Notes: a model not told the origin generated them from the letters alone. Positions 8,834-18,725 are shown, counted from the first letter of the stretch. The stretch is DNA of 64,000 bases from UBA1672 sp051967755 (GCA_051967755.1 JBQDYD010000002.1:372001-436000), one strand, 5' to 3'. Numbers and translations are program-made.

Positions 8834-10659
8834 GCGCTTGCGGCTTTCATCTCTTCCAATTCCAGCCATCGAATTTCGGCGCTGTCCAGTTCTTCCTTTG
8901 CCTCGGGCAGGCGAGTGGATGCGCTCATAAATTTATCGGCGTCTTTCGTATAAAGATCAGGATCGCTGAGCAATTCTTCAAGCTCGGTGATTTCTTTTTC
9001 CAGCTTCTTCATCGCCTTGGGCAGTTGCTCTAACTCTCGCTTATGCTTGTAACTAAACTGGACTGGCTCTTTGGCGGGCTGTTCGCTCTCTTTCTTTTTC
9101 GGGGCGGGCTTATTGCTGCTTTCTTGTGGCTTTTTATCCGCATTCTGTGCCTTTTTAAATGCGATATAATCACTATAACCGCCGACAATTCCCTCAACCA
9201 CGCCAGCGCCTTCAAAAACAAGGGTTTTGGTCACGACCTGATCAAGGAAATCACGATCGTGAGAGACCACGAATAATGTCCCCTCATAGCTTTTTAGAAC
9301 GCCCGTCAACATATCGAGCGTATCCATATCCAAATCATTGGTCGGTTCATCAAGGATAAGCATAGAGCCGGGGTTCGCCAAAACCTTCGCCAGCATCAGA
9401 CGGTTTTTCTGCCCGCCCGAAAGGGTGCTGACCGCACGCCATGCATCTTCGGGGTCAAACAGGAAATCCTTGAGGTAACCACAAACATGGCGGGACTTGC
9501 CGCGTACATCCAGATAATCCGATCCCTCATCACACAGATTATCTTTCAGGGATTTTTCCTCTTGCAGCATAGAGCGCTTTTGATCGAAATAACTAAAGCT
9601 CAAATCCTTGGCCATCTTGATCTTACCGCTATCGGGGGTTTCTTCCCCCGTCAGCATACGCAGGAACGTTGTTTTTCCCGCGCCGTTTTTACCCAAGATG
9701 CCCATGCGATCACCTTTTTTGATGCGCATGTTGAAATTCTTCAAGATGATTTTATCGCCGTAATCCTTGCTGACCTTGAAAAACTCGGCGATGTTTTTGG
9801 ATGATTCCTCGGCCGTGATCGGCGGTAAGTCAATCGTGGAGGTCACGCGGCGATAGGCTTTTTGATCTTTTTCAAGCTCCGCGCGTGCCTTGTACGCTTC
9901 GGCTTGGCGGCGTACGTTACGTTTTACGCGGGCTTTGACGCCGCGGCTGGCCCATTCAATTTCTTGTTCCACCTTTTTTGCGCGGTTATGCAGGGCGCGG
10001 CCTTCTTGCTCCAGCATTTCACGAGCCCATTCCTCAAAATGCTTAAAGCCCTTTGGTGCAACGCGTAATTGCCCACGATCCAGCCAGAATACGCGGTCTG
10101 TGGTGTTGGCCAAAAACCTTCGGTCGTGCGAAACAATCAAAACAGACCCGCGATAGCCTCTGATATAATTCTCCAGCCATTCGATCAGGTCCAAATCCAT
10201 GTGGTTTGTCGGTTCATCAAGGAGGAGGATGTCAGGCTCTTCAACTAATGCGCGGGCAAGTGCGGCGCGGCGGAGCTGCCCACCGCTTAAATTTTCCAGT
10301 GTGTCATCTGTATTCAGGAGGAGCGGCGCAACCACCGTTTCAATGCGGTAATCAATGTCCCATTCCTCTAATGTGTCAGGCAGGCCTTCAAAGACGAAAT
10401 CACGCACGGTTTTCCCCGGCGTGGGGTCAACATTTTGCTGCATATAGCCTGTGGTAATCCCCGCAAGCAGGAAATGCTTCCCGTCGTCAATTTCACGATC
10501 ACCCGTGATGATGTTCATCAATGTGGTTTTACCCGCCCCGTTTTTACCGACAAGGGCAATTTTTCGCCCCGAATGGATGTGAAAAGTTAAACCGTCGAAA
10601 AATGGTTTTCCGGCGATTAAAACGCTTGCATCTTCTACACTTAAAATAAGATCACTCAT
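8830..10659 (-). CDS. uup: ABC-F family ATPase Uup
   Basis: A 609-aa soluble tandem ATPase with two ABC domains. Walker A motifs are GKNGAGKTT in both halves; signatures are LSGGQLRRAALARAL and LSGGQKNRLMLAK; Walker B regions end LLLDEPTNHMD and LILDEPTNDLD. The EQ-type DEPTN and lack of membrane domains mark the ABC-F class, which acts on ribosomes. A charged linker and a C-terminal coiled coil (about 530-605) match the Uup subgroup. Located 43 nt downstream of hglS on the same strand, so possibly co-transcribed, without an obvious functional link. Confidence 0.93.
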   Translation of the reverse strand: MSDLILSVEDASVLIAGKPFFDGLTFHIHSGRKIALVGKNGAGKTTLMNIITGDREIDDGKHFLLAGITTGYMQQNVDPTPGKTVRDFVFEGLPDTLEEWDIDYRIETVVAPLLLNTDDTLENLSGGQLRRAALARALVEEPDILLLDEPTNHMDLDLIEWLENYIRGYRGSVLIVSHDRRFLANTTDRVFWLDRGQLRVAPKGFKHFEEWAREMLEQEGRALHNRAKKVEQEIEWASRGVKARVKRNVRRQAEAYKARAELEKDQKAYRRVTSTIDLPPITAEESSKNIAEFFKVSKDYGDKIILKNFNMRIKKGDRMGILGKNGAGKTTFLRMLTGEETPDSGKIKMAKDLSFSYFDQKRSMLQEEKSLKDNLCDEGSDYLDVRGKSRHVCGYLKDFLFDPEDAWRAVSTLSGGQKNRLMLAKVLANPGSMLILDEPTNDLDMDTLDMLTGVLKSYEGTLFVVSHDRDFLDQVVTKTLVFEGAGVVEGIVGGYSDYIAFKKAQNADKKPQESSNKPAPKKKESEQPAKEPVQFSYKHKRELEQLPKAMKKLEKEITELEELLSDPDLYTKDADKFMSASTRLPEAKEELDSAEIRWLELEEMKAASA

Positions 10660-10702
10660 AAGTGCAGTTTTGTATCAGAGACGGGCGCAAAGATAAAATG
10701 AT

Positions 10703-12118
10703 TTATCCTGCGCTCGGGCTATTGTGATCAGAATTCAGATCTTTTGATACATGGCTTAGTTTTGTAATGGCCGCATCGATGGAGGCACGCTCCATTTCAT
10801 CATAAAGCTTAAACTCACTCCACACCGGGCGGCCGAGGGCTTCTTCGAATTTTGCCTGAGAGGATTGTGTAAACTCATCCTCATGTGATTTGTCTGATGC
10901 GTTGGATGCGAAGATACCTGCCGCACTTACGGGAAGGAAATCTTCATAGGTAATCGGGGTGTAGGCGATGTTACCGCTTTCGATCAGCGTATAAAGGTCC
11001 TTGCTGATTAACCCTTCTTCCATCCCCTTATCCGTGACATAGAATTGGAAATAGGCGAGGCCGTCTTCATATAGGCCTTCGGCGGTATTTGGAAAACGCT
11101 CCATAAAGGTATCTTCCAATTTCTGCATATATTCTGCGGCGTTTGATCCGTCTGGCGCAGGGGTGATTTCCGCGCGAACCTCTGCCAAAACTTCATCATA
11201 CAGTTTACGGCCCTTTTCTGTCAGGGCGGCGCCGCGCTGCTCTATCTCACCAAAGCGGGCAGTGTGTAAACCTTCTTCGCCTTCGAACTTCACGCTTTCG
11301 GTTAGCGCCTTGAATGAGGTCTGGCGCAGCAAAATCGGATGCGTCGGCGGTGGGCCTTCGACCACGTTTTTCGGGTTCATACCGCGATTGGGCATATCGG
11401 CATGGATGGTGTCGATTTCCAATGTGCGTGGGGTTAGGTGATTAATATGCGGCCCCTTAAAGCACACAATGTCGGCTGCGCGCGGGTCTTCTGCCTTTAG
11501 GGCTTCGTAGAAGTCTTTATCCACGGCGGCGTCTTGGTGCCATTTGAATGTGTAGGTTGCTTCTTTGATGAATTTTTGCGTTTCGTCTTCGGTAAGGCCG
11601 CCGCGTTCTTCGAATTTATCAACCAGTTCACGCAGGCGCGGGGTAAAGATATCGCGCGCGGCGAGGATCTCTTCGGACTTTTCGCGCAGATCCTCATCCT
11701 TAATCAGCTCTGTGCGGAGTAGGGATGTAAAGACGCGGAACGGTGATTTTGATAAGCTCTCCGCATCGGTTGAGCGAAACGCAGTGGAGTGCACAGGAAC
11801 ATTGGCCTGGGTAAGATCGTAATAGCCAACAGGCTCCATGCCCATTACGTTAAAGACGCGGGACATCATATGTAATTCATCGGCGGTGCCAAGGCGAATC
11901 GCCCCGTGGCGTTCTTCGGAAATGCGATCAAGATTATCTGTTTCCTCAAGGCTCGCTTTCAGATCAGGGTCATTTTTCAATACTTGCTCATTCACATCGG
12001 CGACCAGATCAAGAAGCGTCCCATAGGCGGGAACCTCTTCACGGTACATTTCAGACATAGAGCGGGAAAAACGGGCGCGGATTTCATCAGAGGACACATA
12101 CTCTTGAGTATCTGGCAT
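10703..12118 (-). CDS. hglS: 2-oxoadipate dioxygenase/decarboxylase HglS (DUF1338)
   Basis: A 471-aa DUF1338 protein. In Pseudomonas putida HglS converts 2-oxoadipate to D-2-hydroxyglutarate in D-lysine catabolism, using an iron site of two His and one Glu (His70, His226, Glu294 as I recall). Here the matching residues are His71 (ERHGAIRLG), the GPHINHLTPR segment at 222-231 and Glu293 (GEIEQRG). The VADVN motif at 39-43 is also present. It is divergent from an ALDH7-type aminoadipate-semialdehyde dehydrogenase, which supports the lysine-pathway role. A D-2-hydroxyglutarate-dehydrogenase-like enzyme lies at 38.9-40.3 kb. Confidence 0.88.
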   Translation of the reverse strand: MPDTQEYVSSDEIRARFSRSMSEMYREEVPAYGTLLDLVADVNEQVLKNDPDLKASLEETDNLDRISEERHGAIRLGTADELHMMSRVFNVMGMEPVGYYDLTQANVPVHSTAFRSTDAESLSKSPFRVFTSLLRTELIKDEDLREKSEEILAARDIFTPRLRELVDKFEERGGLTEDETQKFIKEATYTFKWHQDAAVDKDFYEALKAEDPRAADIVCFKGPHINHLTPRTLEIDTIHADMPNRGMNPKNVVEGPPPTHPILLRQTSFKALTESVKFEGEEGLHTARFGEIEQRGAALTEKGRKLYDEVLAEVRAEITPAPDGSNAAEYMQKLEDTFMERFPNTAEGLYEDGLAYFQFYVTDKGMEEGLISKDLYTLIESGNIAYTPITYEDFLPVSAAGIFASNASDKSHEDEFTQSSQAKFEEALGRPVWSEFKLYDEMERASIDAAITKLSHVSKDLNSDHNSPSAG

Positions 12119-12236
12119 TTACTAGACCTTTTTGTTTCTCTTGTTATAGACTCATAATACACTATTTTAGAAAACGTGTGCACCTTATTCATATTGTTCA
12201 ATGCAATCAAGGGTAATTAAAAAAGGCAGGTAATAG

Positions 12237-13739
12237 ATGACTTTAGATGACATTTTAAAAGAAATCGGCATAGATGAAAATCTTCCCCATGGCACTGATT
12301 TAGAGGTGTTCAGCCCGATTGACGGCGCGAAAATTGCTGCGCTTAGAACAGATACACCTGCCGAGGTGAAAGACAAAATTGGTGCGTCTGTATCTGCCTT
12401 TAAAACATGGCGCGAAGTGCCTGCACCCAAGCGCGGGGAGTTGGTGCGTATTTTTGGTGAAATTTTAAGAGAGAACAAAGAGGCGCTGGGTGCGTTGGTC
12501 ACTTATGAATGCGGTAAAATATACCAAGAGGGGCTGGGCGAGGTTCAGGAAATGATTGATATTTGTGACTTCGCGGTCGGGCTTAGTCGTCAGCTATATG
12601 GTTTGACGATCGCCTCTGAAAGACCGCAGCATAAAATGCGCGAAATCTGGCAACCTTTAGGACCCGTCGGTGTGATTAGTGCGTTTAATTTCCCTGTTGC
12701 GGTGTGGGCGTGGAACACCACAATCGCGCTGGTTTGCGGGGATAGCGTGATTTGGAAGCCATCGGAAAAAACGCCGCTGACGGCGCTGGCGTGTCAGAAA
12801 TTATTTGACGATGCCTGCGCGCGCTTTGGCGATGTGCCTGACGGGTTAATGCAAGTGATAATCGGGGAGCGTGATATCGGCGAAATTTTGGTGGATGATA
12901 AGCGCGTGCCGCTGATCAGTGCAACGGGAAGCACGCGTATGGGGCGCGAAGTTGCGCCGCACGTGGCGCAGCGTTTCGGTAAATCGATTTTGGAACTTGG
13001 CGGGAATAACGCCATTATTGTTGCGCCAAGTGCGGATTTGGATTTGGCATTCCAAGGCATTGTTTTCGGCTCTGTCGGGACATGCGGACAAAGATGCACA
13101 TCAACGCGCCGCCTGTTTGTGCATGAAGATGTTTATGATGCGCTTGTCCCGCGTTTGAAAAAAGCATATAGCGGTTTATCGATTGGCAATCCGATGGAAG
13201 ATAAAACACTGGTCGGGCCATTGATTGATGAGCAAGCCTATTTGGCGATGGAAGATGCGCTGAATAAGGCGCAGATGGATGGCGGCAATGTGACAGGTGG
13301 CGGTCGCGCTTTGGCGGATCAATATCCGAATGGATTTTACGTCAAGCCCGCCATTGTGGAGATGCCGGGTGGCAGCAATGTAGCGGAGGAAACCTTTGCG
13401 CCGATCCTGTATATTTTCAAATATAACGATATTGAGGATGCAATTGCGCGCCAAAATGATGTACCGCAGGGCTTGTCATCATCGATCTTTACGCGCGATA
13501 TTCAAGAAGCCGAATTATTCACCAGCGAAGCCGGCAGCGATTGCGGTATTGCGAACGTCAATATCGGCACATCGGGCGCGGAAATCGGCGGCGCGTTTGG
13601 CGGTGAAAAGGAAACTGGCGGCGGGCGTGAAAGCGGCTCTGATAGTTGGAAAGCCTATATGCGCCGCATGACCTCAACGGTGAATTATTCATCGGAACTA
13701 CCGCTCGCGCAGGGCGTTACATTTGATACAGGAGAATAA
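12237..13739 (+). CDS. amaB: ALDH7-family alpha-aminoadipate semialdehyde dehydrogenase
   Basis: A 500-aa NAD(P)-dependent aldehyde dehydrogenase. It has the ALDH7 hallmark LELGGNNAI around the catalytic Glu, the catalytic Cys in GTCGQRCTSTRR and the C-terminal segment FGGEKETGGGRESGSDSWK. ALDH7A1/AmaB oxidises aminoadipate semialdehyde to aminoadipate, the step before the 2-oxoadipate used by the divergent hglS. The 118-bp region between the two starts should hold both promoters. AGG lies 9-11 nt before the ATG. Two nt after its stop begins a peroxiredoxin-like gene, likely in the same transcript. Confidence 0.9.
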   Translation: MTLDDILKEIGIDENLPHGTDLEVFSPIDGAKIAALRTDTPAEVKDKIGASVSAFKTWREVPAPKRGELVRIFGEILRENKEALGALVTYECGKIYQEGLGEVQEMIDICDFAVGLSRQLYGLTIASERPQHKMREIWQPLGPVGVISAFNFPVAVWAWNTTIALVCGDSVIWKPSEKTPLTALACQKLFDDACARFGDVPDGLMQVIIGERDIGEILVDDKRVPLISATGSTRMGREVAPHVAQRFGKSILELGGNNAIIVAPSADLDLAFQGIVFGSVGTCGQRCTSTRRLFVHEDVYDALVPRLKKAYSGLSIGNPMEDKTLVGPLIDEQAYLAMEDALNKAQMDGGNVTGGGRALADQYPNGFYVKPAIVEMPGGSNVAEETFAPILYIFKYNDIEDAIARQNDVPQGLSSSIFTRDIQEAELFTSEAGSDCGIANVNIGTSGAEIGGAFGGEKETGGGRESGSDSWKAYMRRMTSTVNYSSELPLAQGVTFDTGE

Positions 13740-13741
13740 GA

Positions 13742-14494
13742 TTGAAAAAGATTTTAGGTATAGTGGCACTTGGTATTGCAGTTGTGGGGGCATACACACT
13801 CATCGTGCCTGCAGATGCGGAGATGATTATGGAGCCTTCTTCGGCGGAAGTGATTCAAGAGGATGTAACCGCATCCATGGAGGAAGAGGGGATAACCGAC
13901 CCTGAACATGCCCCGCCGATTGAAACAGAACATGAAAGCGCGATCCAGATCGGGTCAAAAGCACCTGACTTTGAATTGCCGAATGCCGATGGCGATATGC
14001 GCCGCTTAAGCGATATTCTTGATCGCGGGCCTGTTGTGCTCTCTTTTTACCGCGGGGGCTGGTGCCCGTATTGTAATGATCAGCTCTACGCCTATCAGCA
14101 AATCTTGCCTGAATTTATGGATTTAGGGGCGGAGCTTGTCGCCGTATCCCCCGAAACGCCGCAAAGCGCCCAAGATACCGCCGTAAAGCAGGAACTGGAA
14201 TATGAGGTTCTGAGCGATGAAGGGAATGTCGTGACGCGCCAATATGATTTGCTCTGGACTGTGCCGGAGGATAAACGTGCGGAATTCTCAGAGTGGCTTC
14301 AGGGGGAGACGGGAAAAACCCTCGCCGAGTTTAACGGGATTAATGAATATGAGCTTCCTATCCCTGCAACCTTTGTCATCGCACAGGACGGTACGGTTGT
14401 GTACGTGTTTAAGGATGAGGATTACAAAAAACGCGCAGACATTGATGATATTCTGGCGGCACTTGAAAATCTAAACGCGCACGCGCCAGAGTGA
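13742..14494 (+). CDS. Membrane-anchored or exported AhpC/TSA-like (peroxiredoxin-like) protein
   Basis: A 250-aa protein starting at TTG 13742, chosen because AGGAG sits 7 nt upstream inside the end of amaB. Residues 1-25 are a signal or anchor segment, then an acidic linker to about 65. The thioredoxin-fold domain follows, with FYRGGWCPYCNDQL; this CxxC is the PRX-like (AhpC/TSA, peroxiredoxin-like 2) pattern. It probably reduces peroxides or thiols in the periplasm. Its electron donor is unknown. Translational coupling with amaB is likely. Confidence 0.8.
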   Translation: MKKILGIVALGIAVVGAYTLIVPADAEMIMEPSSAEVIQEDVTASMEEEGITDPEHAPPIETEHESAIQIGSKAPDFELPNADGDMRRLSDILDRGPVVLSFYRGGWCPYCNDQLYAYQQILPEFMDLGAELVAVSPETPQSAQDTAVKQELEYEVLSDEGNVVTRQYDLLWTVPEDKRAEFSEWLQGETGKTLAEFNGINEYELPIPATFVIAQDGTVVYVFKDEDYKKRADIDDILAALENLNAHAPE

Positions 14495-14502
14495 GCTTTG
14501 TC

Positions 14503-15510
14503 TTAAGCATTCACGCCGATATGTTCTCTGAATTTCTTATTTTGAAGGACTGTGCGGATGGCATAATATCTGTTGCAGGCACCGCCAAGCTCTTCAAATA
14601 AATGATCGCCGTTTTCACCACCACTGCCTTCTATTTCCTGATTGATAATATGGGTGAGGGTGGTGTGATAGGCTCTGATGATTTGGATGGCGTAATCATC
14701 CAATTCCTGTAAATTTTCAACAAAGTCCATGATAATGGCCGATAGCTCGCTTATCAGGTCATATTTGAACACAAGCCCGTTTGCCTTGAGCTGCATAATC
14801 GGGAAAATTAAATTATCAATCGAGAGCTTGGATTTCGTTTCATCCTGATCAGCAAGTATAATGGCTCTGTTTAATTCATTTGAATATTCCCTTGCGAGGG
14901 GAAGGAAATCGACTTTGTTATTATCAATAACGCTTTGACCGCGTGCAATAATCTCCTCATCCAGCTTGCCTGTGCCGGCTTTTGCTTGCAGGCTTTTATC
15001 GGGTTCGATGATTTGGGCTGTGCTGTCTGTTCCTCTTTTTTGTTCGGTGCCTTCATCCTCTGATACTCTACGTCTGCGGGATGGGCCGACGAAACCCGGC
15101 GCGATGACAAATTCTCTCGGTCGATTCACGATATGGAGAATTTTCTTCGCAATATCGCCTGAGGAAAAGGGTTTCGCCATAAATTCTGTGACACCGCAAT
15201 CTCGGGCTTCGGAAATTTTTTGCGGTGAGGTGTATCCGGACATCATAACAATGGGGATTTGCCTGTTTGGGGAATCCTTTGAGCATCTGATCTTTTTTAC
15301 CAGCTCCAAGCCGTCACATACAGGCATATCCCAGTCTGATATAATAATGTCCGGGCTGTAGGTCATATATTTATGATAGGCGTCTTCACCGTCCCTGGCA
15401 GCGATAATATCGCCGACTCCCATGGCGCGCAGAACTTCTCTGATAAGCTCTCTCATTGGCTGTAAGTCTTCTACAACAAGTATGTGAAGGGGGGCGAATT
15501 TGACCTTCAT
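14503..15510 (-). CDS. Response regulator with uncharacterised C-terminal helical domain (fused form)
   Basis: A 335-aa protein. Residues 8-125 are a CheY-like receiver with phospho-acceptor Asp59 (IISDW) and Lys113 (AKPF). A polar linker (about 130-185) leads to a helical domain (about 190-330). That domain is homologous by eye to the stand-alone 158-aa protein at 57314-57790: shared NNKVDFLPL/NNVDFIPM, LKAN, FDLI-like and GDGGE-like blocks. The receiver also matches the separate receiver at 56823-57269, with Asp59 and Lys113 at identical numbers. There is no DNA-binding motif; no kinase gene is nearby. The C-terminal domain probably mediates protein contacts. Confidence 0.85.
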   Translation of the reverse strand: MKVKFAPLHILVVEDLQPMRELIREVLRAMGVGDIIAARDGEDAYHKYMTYSPDIIISDWDMPVCDGLELVKKIRCSKDSPNRQIPIVMMSGYTSPQKISEARDCGVTEFMAKPFSSGDIAKKILHIVNRPREFVIAPGFVGPSRRRRVSEDEGTEQKRGTDSTAQIIEPDKSLQAKAGTGKLDEEIIARGQSVIDNNKVDFLPLAREYSNELNRAIILADQDETKSKLSIDNLIFPIMQLKANGLVFKYDLISELSAIIMDFVENLQELDDYAIQIIRAYHTTLTHIINQEIEGSGGENGDHLFEELGGACNRYYAIRTVLQNKKFREHIGVNA

Positions 15511-15637
15511 TTATATCCTTTTTATCTGGTTTTTTACCGTACCGTACTTTTTATATTAGCATTGAATAATGAATGAATTTTTAATCTTTCCGGTATCTTA
15601 AGTATAGGGATACTCTATCTTTTGGTTATAACAGGGG

Positions 15638-15671
15638 TGCAAAGAAAGAAGCTCCGAAAGATTCGGAGCTT
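15638..15671 (-). terminator. Rho-independent terminator of the sulP-mtnP unit
   Basis: Ten-bp stem AAGCTCCGAA / TTCGGAGCTT (15649-15658 with 15662-15671), 3-nt loop. On the minus strand it is followed by CTTTCTTTGC. It lies 43 nt beyond the mtnP stop. Confidence 0.8.
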
Positions 15672-15713
15672 TATTACAAGACATGTTATGTCATTTATTG
15701 ATCGAGAAAAGCG

Positions 15714-16562
15714 TTAGCTTTGTAAAACAGAAAGCCACTCTTTTTGTGCATCTGTCAGAGCGTCGTCTTTGGTCATGACTGCGCCTGTCAGGGCATTACG
15801 AATTTTCGCAGGTGTTTCGGAAATTCCGTTTTCAAGAAGTTTTAGAACGATTTGTTTGATCTTCCCGATATTCTCATAATACACCGCAAACACGGCTTCG
15901 ACACTGACATGCTCATCTGGATCTTCGCGCCAGCAATCATAATCTGTGGCAATCGCAAGTGTGACATAGCCCATCTGTGCCTCACGTGCGAGGAAGGCTT
16001 CGGGGACGTTTGTCATGCCGACCACATCGGCCTTTACGGCATTTTTCAGGAAGAAGCTCTCGGCCTTGGTGCCTAAACGCGGGCCTTCAACACAGGCATA
16101 GGTCTTATCTGAATGTAGGGTGATGTTAATATCGGCTGCGGCCTTAAGGACGTCTTGCGCCAGAACAGGGCAGGTTGGCTCCGCCGTGGAGATATGCGCT
16201 GTTACCCCCTCACCAAAGAATGAATTTTTACGAAACCCGCGTGTGTGATCAAAATATTGTGATGTTAGCGCCATATCGCCCGGTGCGATTTCCTCTTGCA
16301 ATGAGCCCGATGCGGAAATGCTCAGGATTGTTGTGCCGCCTAGTTTTTTAAGCGCATAGATATTCGCACGGAAATTCACTTCGGTAGGCAAAAACTCATG
16401 ATTACGCCCATGGCGCGGCAGAAATAAAACAGAGGAGCCAAATGCCTTACCCTCAATGATCGGTGCGGATGGTTTGCCAAAGGGCGTGTCGATATCATGT
16501 TCTTTCACGATTTCGAGTTCTTCTAATGCGTAAAGGCCTGAGCCTCCGATAATTGCGAGCAT
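15714..16562 (-). CDS. mtnP: S-methyl-5'-thioadenosine phosphorylase
   Basis: A 282-aa PNP/MTAP-family enzyme, full length. It cleaves methylthioadenosine, the by-product of polyamine synthesis, with phosphate to adenine and methylthioribose-1-phosphate. Visible family motifs are IIGGSGLY at the start, PRHGRNHEFLPTEVNFRANI, the EGPRLGTKAES phosphate/ribose segment, MTNVPEAFLARE and ATDYDCW; the Asp of the last favours an adenine base over 6-oxopurines. It is the second gene of a unit with the SulP transporter (18-nt gap) and is followed by a strong terminator. Confidence 0.92.
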   Translation of the reverse strand: MLAIIGGSGLYALEELEIVKEHDIDTPFGKPSAPIIEGKAFGSSVLFLPRHGRNHEFLPTEVNFRANIYALKKLGGTTILSISASGSLQEEIAPGDMALTSQYFDHTRGFRKNSFFGEGVTAHISTAEPTCPVLAQDVLKAAADINITLHSDKTYACVEGPRLGTKAESFFLKNAVKADVVGMTNVPEAFLAREAQMGYVTLAIATDYDCWREDPDEHVSVEAVFAVYYENIGKIKQIVLKLLENGISETPAKIRNALTGAVMTKDDALTDAQKEWLSVLQS

Positions 16563-16580
16563 ATATCTATTCCTTTTGTC

Positions 16581-18236
16581 TTAAGCGCGTTGTTCGAAAA
16601 TATCGGTGACATGAGACAACGCTTCGCCGTATGTGTCAAAGATTTTTTCATTCTCTAATTTTGCGAAAATGCCGTGATGTTTCATGGCATCAAACATGGG
16701 GGTTGATGTCCCGCTTAGGAGAATGATTTTGTTATGGCCATGCAAAATATCGATCATATCGGCAAAGGCCACCATGATTGATATATCCATCATGTTAATG
16801 CGGGTAATATCAATGATAACGTAATCCGCCTTGTTTGATCCCTCATACTCATGAAAGTTATTCATTAAATCTGATGCGCTGCCAAAGCTCAGGCTACCTG
16901 AGAATTTCAGGAACATGACGTTATTATCAGAGAGGTCCAACAGCTTTTGTTCTTCTGCGGTGATGACTGTGTTGGTATGGGTTTGCAGATCACCGGCAAG
17001 GAAGGTTACATCGCTTAATTGCTCTGTTGAGAGTTTTTTGGCGCTGATCAGACATTCCATGACAATGCCAACGGCAACGGCCATGATCAGGTCAACAAAA
17101 ACGGTCATGATAAGGACGCTCAACATCACAATCGCGGCTTGCCTGTCAACGCCTTTATGGCCTGCGCGCCAGAGGCGTTTTAAGAATGGCCAATCAATAA
17201 TGTCCCACCCGACTTTTAGTAATATCCCCGCGAGAACTGCGCGCGGAATATCCTCCATCAGAAAACCAATCCCCAAAACACACGCCAATAATATGATGGA
17301 ATGCGTCATACCGGAAAGCGGCGTCAGACCGCCTGATTTAATATTCACGACTGTGCGCACGGTTGCGCCCGCACCGGGCAGGGCGCCCAGAAGGCCTGCG
17401 ATCATATTCCCGATCCCTTGCCCGATCAGTTCTTTATCCGGGCGGTGGCGGGTTTTTGTGAAATTATCGGCGACCAGAGAAGTGAGCAAGCTATCAACTG
17501 AACCCAACATCGCAAGGGTAAGAGCGCTGGATAAAATTGGCGGCAGATCATGCACCGATGGCACTGTAAAAGACGGGGTAGGCAGGCCTTTGGGCACTTC
17601 GCCTAAAACAGGCGCTCCGATTAGAACATACAGCCCGGTGAGGGTTCCGATAATAAGCGCGATCAGCGGCGGCGGAACTTTGTCACGAATGCGCGCAGGT
17701 GTGAAAATGACGATTGCCAATGTAAGAACGCCAATCATCAGCGCGGGAATAACGGGGTTTAGAAACATTTCCGGGGCATGCATAATTGTCGGTAATATGC
17801 CCCCGGGGGATGCGTTTCCTGTAAAGGCGCTGAATTGCATGACCATAATGATGACGCCAACGCCGCTCATGAAACCGCTAATCACGGTATAGGGGACATA
17901 GGCAACATATTGCCCGACTTTCAGAATGCCAAACAGGATTTGAAAAGCGCCTGCCAGAACGACAATGGTAAATGCGATTGCCGGATCATGTTGATATTGC
18001 ATGATGATTGCGGTCATGACCACGGTCATCGGGCCGGTGGGGCCTGAAACTTGTGATGGGGTACCACCGAAAAGCGCAGCAAAAAAGCCGAGGGCGATGG
18101 CACCATACAGGCCGGCAATCGGACCCGCGCCAGAGGCCACACCAAATGCCAGCGCCAGAGGAAGGGCAACAACCGCACTGGTTATGCCGCCCATAATATC
18201 GCCGCGTATGTTTGATGTTATGTTTTTTGGAAACAC
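16581..18236 (-). CDS. SulP-family anion transporter with STAS domain
   Basis: A 551-aa inner-membrane transporter. Ten or more hydrophobic segments cover residues about 15-400, with the SulP opening (GDIMGGITSAVVALPLALAFGVASGAG region) and PSQVSGPTGPM. A cytoplasmic STAS domain occupies about 435-545. SulP proteins carry sulfate, bicarbonate or dicarboxylates; the substrate cannot be read from the sequence. It is 18 nt upstream of mtnP. Sulfate uptake would fit the cys operon 2 kb away, but this is not a shared operon and bicarbonate is equally possible. Confidence 0.9.
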   Translation of the reverse strand: MFPKNITSNIRGDIMGGITSAVVALPLALAFGVASGAGPIAGLYGAIALGFFAALFGGTPSQVSGPTGPMTVVMTAIIMQYQHDPAIAFTIVVLAGAFQILFGILKVGQYVAYVPYTVISGFMSGVGVIIMVMQFSAFTGNASPGGILPTIMHAPEMFLNPVIPALMIGVLTLAIVIFTPARIRDKVPPPLIALIIGTLTGLYVLIGAPVLGEVPKGLPTPSFTVPSVHDLPPILSSALTLAMLGSVDSLLTSLVADNFTKTRHRPDKELIGQGIGNMIAGLLGALPGAGATVRTVVNIKSGGLTPLSGMTHSIILLACVLGIGFLMEDIPRAVLAGILLKVGWDIIDWPFLKRLWRAGHKGVDRQAAIVMLSVLIMTVFVDLIMAVAVGIVMECLISAKKLSTEQLSDVTFLAGDLQTHTNTVITAEEQKLLDLSDNNVMFLKFSGSLSFGSASDLMNNFHEYEGSNKADYVIIDITRINMMDISIMVAFADMIDILHGHNKIILLSGTSTPMFDAMKHHGIFAKLENEKIFDTYGEALSHVTDIFEQRA

Positions 18237-18317
18237 GAGGTCTCTTTCTTTCTACTATAACAAACCACACTTACGCCTGTTGTTTGTAAAAAGAAAGAGA
18301 AAATCTATATTGATGGA

Positions 18318-18725
18318 TTACATACGAAATTCGTCGTGATCTACATCATCAGAAGGGGCTCTGGCAATGGCCTGTTCTTTTTGGGCGTCAATAATCAGGC
18401 CATCTACATCGATACCGTGATCTTCGCTTAAAACATCATCAGCACTACGCATTTCGCCGCGGTTTCCGTGGGCTTTGTCATATCTTTGCATTGCAGAAAG
18501 TAACTTTTGACGCGTGTCGGCTATGTAATCACGTCCACTGTCGCTGTTCATGTCAAATTCACCTTCAACACCGATACCGGGTGTATATGTTTGACCCTGC
18601 ATAGCGTGCGTAAATTTTTTTGCTGATTCATCTAAGTCAGGCGCAGAAAAGATTGCTCCGTGTAGCTTCGTCAGGCCTGTTGAAATACCTTCTTGGATGC
18701 CCGTTCTAATACCCTTAAAATCCAT
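18318..18725 (-). CDS. Hypothetical protein
   Basis: A 135-aa hydrophilic, acidic protein without signal peptide or membrane helix. A GGAGTG lies just before the ATG. No family recognised. It sits between sulP and cysI on the same strand and might be read through from the cys operon, since only 63 bp separate its start from the cysI stop and no terminator is evident there. Confidence 0.6.
   Translation of the reverse strand: MDFKGIRTGIQEGISTGLTKLHGAIFSAPDLDESAKKFTHAMQGQTYTPGIGVEGEFDMNSDSGRDYIADTRQKLLSAMQRYDKAHGNRGEMRSADDVLSEDHGIDVDGLIIDAQKEQAIARAPSDDVDHDEFRM

Noticed and set aside
16915..17892. Plus-strand 325-codon open frame
   Set aside because: Lies antisense to sulP; low-complexity composition and no domain pattern, while the minus frame is a clear SulP/STAS transporter.
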